This document shows, one piece after another, positions 56,201-64,000 of a stretch of DNA of 64,000 nucleotides; within the stretch, counting starts at the first letter, position 1; the number at the start of each line of letters is the position of its first letter. The notes under the pieces were generated by a model. It was not told the origin of the DNA. It made no database searches and saw only the letters and a list, made by a program, of their open reading frames with translations. Location: assembly GCA_000827265.1 (NCBI GenBank), contig KN834770.1:562104-626103 (forward strand), in the 5' to 3' direction. A program made the position numbers and the translations under genes. The stretch is from Collybiopsis luxurians FD-317 M1. Taxonomy: Eukaryota; Basidiomycota; Agaricomycetes; Agaricales; Omphalotaceae.

Positions 56201-57682
56201 GGTACTCAAATCCGGATCGAATCCACCTCCGCGTTCGAATCTGCCTGTTGAGTTACCTGAACCCGCAGAGCTTGCCCTTGAAGGGAGTGGCGGCAAGCCA
56301 CGTAATCCACGGAAAGAATTTAACCCAGTCAGAGACGTCTCGTTGGTCAAAGTGGAAGGTGTCTGAACGTCGCGTTCTTCTTCCGGGGGTGGGCGAGTGA
56401 GGACGATGGACAGTGGCGGAGCAGGCATTGGGAAATACGACGGCTGAGGCTCAGTATATGGTTCCGGAGGAGAGGGGCCATAGCTTGCATACTGAGGGTC
56501 AATACCGGGGGCAAAGGGCACCTGAGATACGGGCGCTGGGATTGGGATTGGACTTGGATCAGGTTGCATGATTTGGGGAGAGAATGGCTCCGATTTGATA
56601 CTCTGCCGTTCATTAGCGGGTGGTTCTATGACTACAGGAGGTGGGGGTGTAGGCGGAGATGGCTGAACATGTATTTGGGGCGGAGGTGGATCCCGGTGTT
56701 CGGACAAGGCTCGTGAGGGCGCTGAGGAGGTAACGGAAGAAGTGGTCCTAGATCTTGTCCTCTCACTCTGGAATAAAGAAGGATCCGTCTGTATGGATCG
56801 TGCCCTATGAAGGGTAAGCGCTTGAGATGGAGGTACAGGTTCCCGTACAGGCGATGGAAGGAATTCAGGAGGCCGCGGAGGAGATTGGTGTTCGGGGATA
56901 GATGGAGAGGGTTGTTGCGTGGGTGGAGAAAGTTCAGATTCCCGACTACGAACAGGAGTGGAATCCACTCGTTCATGGCGCGGAGGGGGCCTTTCACGGG
57001 GGTTGGTGTGTCTCGACGTTAGTTCACTTTTCCTTGAGCGAGAACCGCGGTTGCGAGTATAGTCCGTTCGACGAGGTTGATTATCCGAATCTTCATTATA
57101 TTCCTCGATGTAAGCAGCACCATCACCGACAAGTCCACGTTCCCCGGGGGAGTCCTTTGCGGCTATAGCTGCGGCGATGACTAGTCGCCCTCTCTGTAGG
57201 CCCTCTCCATAGCCCGTCCTTCTTCCATCTTCTCTCGCTTTCATAATTCGTCCTTCCTCTCTCCACTTTCTCGCGAGACTTCTCGCCCGCTGAGCTTCTT
57301 TCTCAGCCTCTGCACGCATCCGCTCCTCTGCTTGAACTCTTTCCCTCTCCTTTCTCACTTCTTCATCTCGAAGCCTCAATTGCAATTTATATGCTTCTGC
57401 TTCACGTCGCGCACGAGTGGCAGCTTCTTGGGCTCGGACAGCATCCTCGGTAAGCTGTGCATACGAAACGATAGCAGAGGCTTCTCGAGAGCGCAGCTGA
57501 GACTCCGCTCTGGTCGCACGAGCAGAAACATCATCTAGTCGAGTGAGAGCAGCAGTCAAAAGAGCTTTGGTCTCTTTGGTTGTCAATTCCTGCGCCTTCA
57601 GCAATTTCACCAGGGTAGCTGGCGGTGTAGAGGAAGCAGAATAACGCTTGGTCCGATCCTTTGTACCAGTGGTAGCGACCAT
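53210..57682 (-). CDS. Large low-complexity protein: N-terminal coiled coil, long tandem-repeat region
   Basis: Four exons, 56081-57682, 55850-56026, 53623-55800 and 53210-53563, join in phase to 1436 aa. I do not recognise it. Residues about 20-175 form a coiled coil rich in Ala, Arg and Glu (TRLDDVSARATRAESQLRSRE and on). Residues 190-560 are Pro/Ser/Arg-rich and probably disordered. An acidic segment (REDEFEDEDEHG) and IPIVDILPPGFVPTPNGTRI lead into about 17 repeats with core SRMTPA-LPMPEASVP. The C-terminus is basic (KKTARGKKKSVWG). No membrane segment or catalytic motif is seen. The layout suggests a structural or scaffolding protein. Functional assignment is not possible from sequence alone. 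Confidence 0.72.
53640..55010 (-). repeat. About 17 degenerate protein repeats; core array of exact 72-bp period
   Basis: The encoded units share SR-M/I-T-P-A-x-LPMPEASVP with variable linkers. On DNA the same boundary (ctcgatgtcc/ctggatgttcc) recurs at 53819, 53891, 53963, 54035 and 54107, exactly 72 bp apart, while flanking copies differ in length and sequence. A second class of unit, SPxxxxPQPNSQES, alternates with the first in the middle of the array. Confidence 0.9.
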
Positions 57683-58742
57683 AGCATTTGTGGGAGATAG
57701 ATGGGAAAGGTGCCTAGTTTTTGAGCTCTTTAGTTTGTCCCTTTGTGGCGATGCTGGAAAAACTTCACTCGAAGGAAATGCTACAACGCCAGAGGATGAT
57801 TTTCCGTCAATATATCGGGCGCTGGAGTCATTTAGTTCAAGTTTCTTGACGTTCTTCAGGCTGTCAAGATGGACAATAAGTTTTAGGGAAGTACTTATTG
57901 ATGACAGACGGACTTACTCTAGACCCGAGTCTGTACCAGAACTTCCGGTTCGTGAGGAGGATGATAAGTAATCATAATTTTGCATTTCTGGAGGATGAAG
58001 GGATCGAGGAGGAGCTCCAGCAACGAAGTGAGTCTAAATGCCTCCGTAAGATTCGCGCTTGGGACCGTCCAGTCTACCCTTGAACCTGGCTTGCCAAATT
58101 TCAAGATAAGTGAATGATACGGCTCGATAAGAGTAACGTTCAGAGTCTGGCTCAAGTTTTGGGAGATTTAGAAAGTCTTCCAAGGGTGTAAACAGCTTTG
58201 ATTCTGTTGCTGGGGCCGCGCTCCGACAAAGGTGGATGTTTAAAAAAAAAAGAAAACCTTCGAAAAGGGTCTGGAAGGAGCTGGAGCTGAGGATTTGGGT
58301 GAATGTGCTGGAATATTTTAACTGAGAAGAAATATTTGCAGCGCTGGAAATCAAGTGTGGTCGAGAATGAAGCAGTGAATGCTGAGCTTGACAAAATCGG
58401 AGAGAACAATGGGCGCTCGATCGTGTTTGGGCGTGAGAAGTTAGGGCGTCAAAATTACTCGGTCATTTGTCTAAAAAAAGACATGACATCATGTTGGGAG
58501 CGAAGCACGCAAACTTCTTGGGACCAATCTCTTCGATTTTACAACAGTCCAATAAAAGAGCAATCTAGAGTACACGAACAACGAAAGTTTACAAGAACGA
58601 GTGAATATCGAAAACAAGGAGAATAATCAAGTGACAACTAAAGCAATATGACGCAAAAAAGCAAAAGATGCGCGTTGAGATGTAGTGTGTAGATGCAGAT
58701 GAAAGAACCAGATAATAGATAAGCAAAGGGACAGAAAATCAC
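57683..58742. other. 1.06-kb stretch without a supported gene
   Basis: Between the repeat protein's start and the end of the copper ATPase, both on the minus strand. Two overlapping minus-strand frames (58034-58354 and 57919-58155) and one plus-strand frame (58303-58626) are open but unrecognised. Most of it is probably promoter and 3' UTR. Confidence 0.45.
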
Positions 58743-61700
58743 TCAAACAGCCGACGTGCTACTCATCTCTACCGGTAACTGGCTGTAGCCATAATCCGAT
58801 CGTCTTGAACTAATCAATCCTCGGACACTACCCACCGCAGACCGAGCGCTATCGAAGAACAGACCAGTCCAGCCTGCGCCACTTTCAGCAGATTCATCTG
58901 GCATTAAAGTGTCCGCTGGTCTCCGCCACCGTTTCAACATCAAAGAACTTGTCACGACGGACACGCTGGACATTGCCATTGCAGCTCCGGACATCATTGG
59001 ATGCATGTATAACCCTACGGGAAGGAAGAAACCCATGGCGAGAGGTATGCCGAGAAGGTTGTATACACACGCCCAGATAAGATTTCGCCTGATGACAGAA
59101 AAGATGGCTCGCGACAGGTGCAGAGCGGCTACGACGTCGAGGAGATCAGAGCGCATAAGCACGATATCGGCCGCTTCAATCGCCACCGAAGTACCAGAAG
59201 ATAGAGCTATGCCAACCGTAGCAGCGACGAGGGCGGGAGAATCGTTGATACCATCTCCAACCTATAAAAGAAGTGTTAACATCCTACTTCACCCCTGATA
59301 GATATATATCTCTTACCATCGCAACACCATCTCCGTATTTTTCTATCAGTTCGGTAATCATTGTAGCTTTCCCCTTGGGTGTCATCGTCGACCAAACATT
59401 TTCCGGCCGAATCCCAACCTGTTTCGCAATCGCAATAGCCGTAGCTTTTCCATCACCTGTCATCATATCCACCTCAATACCCATATCGAGCAACGCTCGT
59501 ATCGCATATTTACTCGACGGCTTCGGTGCATCAGCCAACGAGACGGATAATATTGGCAGAGGGCGAGATGAAATGCTCTTCTGAATGGCCACGTAAATGA
59601 TAGTCCGACCGAGTTTGGTCTCTTGGGCTTCAAATGCTGCAAGAGAAGAGTTCAAGCTTCCATCGTTGGATTGAGTGACGAATGCAGTATTTCCGACAAG
59701 CATGATGTACTTTTGTCCAGCGCACATCAGGGAAGCCTTGACACCGGCGCCAGTAACACTTTCAAAGGACTCGACAGTGACCTCTGGCTCAGACCCTTCT
59801 CCCTTGAGCAGGTCTTTACCGTATACGGCAATGGCCTTGGCTAAAGGATGCTCTGAGCGAGCTTCAGTAGCGCTGACCATGGCAATGACAGATTTACGGG
59901 TTGTGATCCCGTCAGCGCACAAGCCGCTGAGATCAGGATCGCCGCCGTATAATTCCGCGTTCTCTACGTCGCCAGCTGGTACCCAGCATAGACCAACAAC
60001 GCTGAGCTTTCCGACAGTGACAGTCCCAGTCTTGTCCATCACGACACGCTTGATGCTTTTACTTGCTTCAAGAGCTCGCCCGCCTTTGATGAGAATACCG
60101 TTCTTAGCACCCATACCGGTCCCGACCATGATTGCAGTCGGGGTACTGAGGCCCAAAGCGCATGGACAGGCGACAACAATAACACTGATACACATCTGGA
60201 GACAGACTGCAAGTTTACTGGAGCCATGTCGGTGGAACATCGCTGGTAAACTCTCATCGCTGGTAAGGCTACTAATAGCGATCCAAGCAATGAAAGTAAG
60301 CACCCCAAGTGAAATAACAGTCGGTACGAAATAACCGGCCACCTTGTCCGCAAAGGCCTGAATAGGAGCTTTCGAAGTTTGAGCATCCTCTACCAATTTG
60401 ACAATCTGTGCCAACGCAGTGTCCTTGCCGGCGCGGGTGACAATCATGTCAAAGGTTCCAAGGCCGTTGACTGTACCGCCAATGACGGTATCACCGATCT
60501 GTTTCAGAACTGGGACCGCTTCACCAGTAATGGCACTTTCATCGACACTGGATGAACCTCGGACGACGGTGCCATCCGCAGGTATTTTATCCCCAGGAAC
60601 CAGTTTAACGGTGTCCCCGACTTCGACAAGCTCTGTGGCAATTTTCTTCTCCTGGGTGCATTCGGCGTCAGTGTAGATGGTAGCCATAGAGGGGGCAAGA
60701 GCCATAAGGTCGGTGAGCGCGGCGCTGGTCCTGCCTTTTGCTTTATTCTCCAGGTAGCGACCAAGCGAGACGAACATGATCAGCATGGTACTGGTATCGA
60801 AGAAGAGCATAGGTCGGAAACCAGGCGAGGTGTTGAAAATGGCAAAGATCAACGCGACAACGGAGTAAAAGTATGCCGAAGAGGTACCCAGCATGACGAG
60901 CACATCCATTGTAGCGGTGCCATGTTTCAGCGACTTGTATGCATTGCGATAAAATTTGGCACCCACCCAGAACTGGGCGGGGGTGGTTAGCAACAAGACG
61001 AGCACATCGTTGAGAAATACCCCGTTATAAAGTTGTATCTCATGGAACAGCTTGATACCGGGAATGCGCGGAAACACCATTTGAAGGAGAAATACCGGAA
61101 CAGCAAAAAGCAAACTCCACATGAGTCGAGAACGCCATGCCATAATTTCCTTTGTGCGTGTCAGAGATTGCAGTTGGGTAGCATTGTTTTCGTCAGAGAT
61201 CATCGCATCGAAACCCATATCCTCTATGCGAGATATCATCTCCCTAGGACCAATAAGACCACGGTCAAACGAGATCTGGCAGGTTTCGGAGACAAGTGAT
61301 ACAGAAACCGAATTGATTCCAGGTACGGAGGCTAGCCCGGTCTCGACGGTGCCGGTGCATGATGAGCAGGTCATACCGTAGATGCGTAAGGTGATATTAT
61401 CTTCGCGCGAAGGGGGTACTGCCGTAGCATCGAAGCCGATATCAGAAATTTCCTTGTACCAAGTCAGTGGGTCGAACCAGTTTGAAACGTAACCTCGATG
61501 ACACTCACTTCCACAATTTTCTCAATATTCCATTTCTTCGGATCATATTCTATAATTCCTCGTTCTGCTAAAAGTGCAACCTTGATTGAATGAATGCCGT
61601 CTTGTGGTCGAAGCATTCCTTCGATGGCCTATACGCGTGTTATTGTTGTTGCACTCGCTTGCGCATAGCAAAATGCGCACCTCGACACAAGATCCACAAG

Positions 61701-61896
61701 TCATTCCTTCTATCCTAAGTTCACATTTCTCTGAACTAGGCCCATCGAGAGCCGACGAGTCGTCCATGTCCAATCCTTTCATTAATGGCTCCGAGGCTTC
61801 TACTGGAAGCTCAACAGCAGCGCCAGATGATGACGGAAAGCGAAAGGTTGAGCTTAAGGGAGTCCGGTCCCAGATTTCTTTGAGGATTTTAGACAT
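58743..61896 (-). CDS. CCC2: Copper-transporting P1B-type ATPase (Ccc2/ATP7-like)
   Basis: Four exons, 61681-61896, 61509-61628, 59317-61452 and 58743-59261, join in phase to 996 aa. Two heavy-metal-associated domains carry GMTCGSC (residues 64-70) and GMTCSSC (138-144). The membrane part includes the ion site VVACPCALG. The actuator has ITGEAVPV, the phosphorylation site is [11 protein letters not shown], the ATP site SEHPLAKA, then MTGDGKATA, and the hinge [17 protein letters not shown]-type TM7/8 signatures [11 protein letters not shown] and [11 protein letters not shown] close the core. These pumps load copper into the secretory pathway for multicopper oxidases and laccases. The C-terminus is hydrophilic, ending VEMSSTSAV, without further metal sites. 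Confidence 0.96.
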
Positions 61897-62268
61897 ATTG
61901 GAATGGTGGGTCTAGCCCGAAAATAGGACAGGTCGAGGAGATGAAGATGAAGGTACAAAAGAAAGGATAAGATTTGATAAAGGCGCCCTGCGCTGACTGA
62001 CGTGTTTGAGGAACACCGAACAGTCAAAGAGTAAGCAGTAGAAAAGAGTGGGAAGGGAGGCTATGCACAAAAGGAAACTCGATTACTCATACCCAAACCA
62101 CTTTATACAAACGGCCAATTAGCTAATTGTTGTTATGTCGTATTTCCCTCAACCATTTTTTGAATACAAGTTACTACCCACTGACTGACGGACAATAGCC
62201 AACAGAAATAATATCACGTATCCAGTTACAAATGTCATAGTGAGCTGATTGTGCTTCCAAGATCCCCT
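61897..62268. other. Intergenic: copper ATPase promoter and aldolase 3' flank
   Basis: Both neighbours are on the minus strand. No open frame of note and no clear repeated element. Confidence 0.5.
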
Positions 62269-63229
62269 TCAATATGTCCCCGCGGCCGGTGCGACACTCG
62301 CATTCCGCATAATCGCTACACCCGACGACCTATACAAAAATCAGAAACTCACAAATGAGAAATGACAACTCAAAAATCCCATGCATATACCCACGTTCCA
62401 ATCCTATCCGCTCCAGCTCTCAGCATTTCCAAACATTTTTCAAACGATCTAATCCCCGCACTAGCCTTTACTTTAACCTTTCCCCCCTTATATCTCACTG
62501 TTTTGAATAACTTTATTACATCCTCCTTTGTCGCACCTCCCCCATTAAACCCCGTACAAGTTTTCACAAAGGCCGCTCCAGCTTCAGCAGCGATAAAGGC
62601 TCCAGCGACCTTTTCACCGTCGGTAAGCAGGGCAGTTTCTAGGATAACCTTGACCGGGATGGTAGATGATGAAACCGCTTGGACTACTGTATAAATATCG
62701 CTGAACACGACGTTGTAATATTGGGACTTGAGCGCCCCAATGTTGATAACCATGTCAATCTCGCGTGCACCGTTTCGAATCGCATCTTGGGCTTCACTAG
62801 ATTGGTTCATAGGGAATCATTCAATGATTAAAAAAAAATATAAGGGATGTACAAAGCTTTGACTGCCGTCGTGCAAGCTCCCATAGGAAATCCAATCACC
62901 GCACATGGGATTGTAGTACTCGAGCCTCGCAATCTCTTGGCAACTTGTTCAATGTTGGCCCCGTTGACGCAGCACGACTGACTATAAGCAGTGAATTCTT
63001 TGTGAGAAACATGAATTACCTTGAACTGATACTCGAGTGCCTCACTGCATAACTGATCTATTTGCTCTGCTGTAGCATCGGGCTTCAAAAGAGTATGATC
63101 GATGGTAGATGGGAAAAGGTTGTCTGCAGGCTGGGTTATGGAGATAGGAGGAGGCGCTTCGATATCTGAGAACACTTGACCTATCTTCTCATCAATCAGT
63201 GCTTTCCAATGTTCATCCGCTCTGTCCAT
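62269..63229 (-). CDS. Deoxyribose-phosphate aldolase (DeoC family)
   Basis: Four exons, 63020-63229, 62853-62977, 62395-62796 and 62269-62329, join in phase to 265 aa. IDHTLLKPDATAEQI is the N-terminal family motif. AVIGFPMGACTTAVKAFEAQDAI and EIDMVINIGALKS follow. The Schiff-base lysine is in AAFVKTCTGF and the second active lysine in VKVKASAGIRS. The end reads ADRIGTSSGVAIM. The enzyme cleaves 2-deoxyribose 5-phosphate to acetaldehyde and glyceraldehyde 3-phosphate. The first intron is only 42 nt (62978-63019), in frame and without a stop; removal is supported because it restores YQFKSCCVNG. Confidence 0.93.
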
Positions 63230-63380
63230 GCTGGAGGGAAATGGAAAAAACAGAATCAGGTAAAGAAGCGCTCAATAGCGCTTATTCTGAACATAATACA
63301 ACAATAAGTACTCTACAACAATTTTAGTGAGTGCTACTGTACGATGTACTTTTTTGAAACAAAAAATAAACTTTATTCTC

Positions 63381-64000
63381 CTACCTCCTCCGCCACTTAC
63401 TCGTCTCCCTCCTCAATCTCCTTCCGGCCCTCTCTCTTTCTATCTCCCGCCTCTCCACCTCCTCCGGACTAAGCTCCTCCCACCTCGTAGCGTATTCTTC
63501 TGCTTCGGCCCAATCTCGCCAAGCACTTTGTAGAGGTCTGCAATTAAACATTAGCGTAGACGGAAGCATAAATGAAATCAGAACATACTTTGGATACCTC
63601 CCATCCCGTTCCCTCGAGGGCCTCCCCAGGTTTCCAAAACCCAGACCAGTCCGATCTACAATACCCGCTGCTCCACTTTCTGCAGTTCCACTACCACCTC
63701 CAGCAGCCCCAATCGCGCTAACAACACCCCACTCGACAACATCCTTTCTATGTCTACAAAGCTCTTCATGAACCGCACAAGCGATGAGCGGGACCGCTTC
63801 CCCACTCAACCCGAGATCTCGACATAGCTGGACGGAGAACTGTTCTGGAGTGAGAGGAGACAACAGATCCCACTCTATGTGGTCTGTAAGATGGAAGGTG
63901 GCGATTTGAACGTCGATGGAGAGAAGAACGCGACACTCGGGAATAAAGGAAGGAGTGGCAGAATCGACATTCATCTCGCCTTCCGCATTGGCGGTAATGA
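63381..64000 (-). CDS. SNF5/SMARCB1-family chromatin remodelling subunit (5' part outside window)
   Basis: Exons 63589-64000 (open to the window edge) and 63381-63537 join in phase. CRVLLSIDVQIATFHLTDHIEWDLLSP, then PEQFSVQLCRDLGLSGEAVPLIACAVHEEL, match the second SNF5 repeat, including the DxIEWD core. After the repeat come a Gly-rich linker, RPLQSAWRDWAEAEEYATRWEELSPEEVERRE and a basic tail ending SKWRRR. This subunit belongs to SWI/SNF or RSC (Snf5 or Sfh1). Which of the two cannot be told without the N-terminal part, which lies beyond 64000. Confidence 0.88.
   Translation of the reverse strand, partial: ITANAEGEMNVDSATPSFIPECRVLLSIDVQIATFHLTDHIEWDLLSPLTPEQFSVQLCRDLGLSGEAVPLIACAVHEELCRHRKDVVEWGVVSAIGAAGGGSGTAESGAAGIVDRTGLGFGNLGRPSRERDGRYPKYVLISFMLPSTLMFNCRPLQSAWRDWAEAEEYATRWEELSPEEVERREIERERAGRRLRRETSKWRRR

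Noticed and set aside
57919..58354. Overlapping minus-strand ORFs between the repeat protein and the copper ATPase
   Set aside because: Neither has a recognisable motif, they overlap in different frames, and no phase-consistent introns link them.

Overview
The window is nuclear DNA of a filamentous basidiomycete, most likely an agaricomycete. Almost every gene is cut by many short introns (about 42-70 nt, GT-AG), and two tRNA genes carry small introns. The gene set is fungal: a Ppo-type fatty acid dioxygenase/P450, Ste20 kinase, Tel1, Pmt4, a Ccc2-type copper ATPase, and an intronless F-box gene of the kind expanded in mushrooms. Genes are tightly packed. Gene models below were built by hand from splice signals and checked for phase from exon to exon.

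Layout. 1-2.7 kb: 3' part of a linoleate diol synthase/Ppo gene (+). 2.94 kb: tRNA-Ala. 3.4-5.1 kb: DUF676/Rog1-type lipase (-). 6.0-6.2 kb: small unknown gene with a duplicated 36-bp start region (-). 7.5-9.95 kb: Ste20/PAK kinase (-). 11.5 kb: tRNA-Ser. 11.7-13.0 kb: GPN2 GTPase (-), divergent from a two-RRM protein (+, 13.1-14.2 kb). 14.2-23.9 kb: Tel1/ATM kinase of about 3034 aa (-). 24.4-25.9 kb: cystathionine beta-synthase without regulatory domains (-). 26.2-29.1 kb: Pmt4 O-mannosyltransferase (-). 29.6-33.2 kb: RING/PH/vWA protein resembling the Ste5/Far1 mating scaffolds (-). 35.1-37.7 kb: sorting nexin Mvp1 (-). 38.5-40.5 kb: PAQR/Izh membrane protein with an N-terminal repeat region (-). 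40.8-41.5 kb: peptidyl-tRNA hydrolase (+). 41.6-42.4 kb: unknown membrane protein (+). 42.5-45.3 kb: mitochondrial-type aspartyl-tRNA synthetase (+). 45.4-47.1 kb: F-box protein (-). 47.3-49.9 kb: tRNA-dihydrouridine synthase Dus3 (+). 49.9-51.5 kb: gene-poor, with a perfect hairpin and a cluster of four similar palindromic sites. 51.5 kb: small secreted cysteine-rich protein (+). 52.0-53.0 kb: dynactin p24-like (-). 53.2-57.7 kb: 1436-aa coiled-coil and repeat protein of unknown function (-). 58.7-61.9 kb: copper P-type ATPase (-). 62.3-63.2 kb: deoxyribose-phosphate aldolase (-). 63.4 kb to the end: SNF5-family chromatin subunit, 5' part outside the window (-).

Most genes are unrelated housekeeping functions and no biosynthetic cluster or mobile element is visible. 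One possible functional link is that a Ste20 kinase and a Ste5/Far1-like scaffold, both parts of the fungal pheromone MAPK route, lie about 20 kb apart. The features that most deserve a second look are that scaffold candidate, the 17-repeat protein with a recent 72-bp repeat expansion, the four TTCAC-N5-RYGAAAA sites, two GC-AG introns, and a reading-frame conflict at the start of Dus3.
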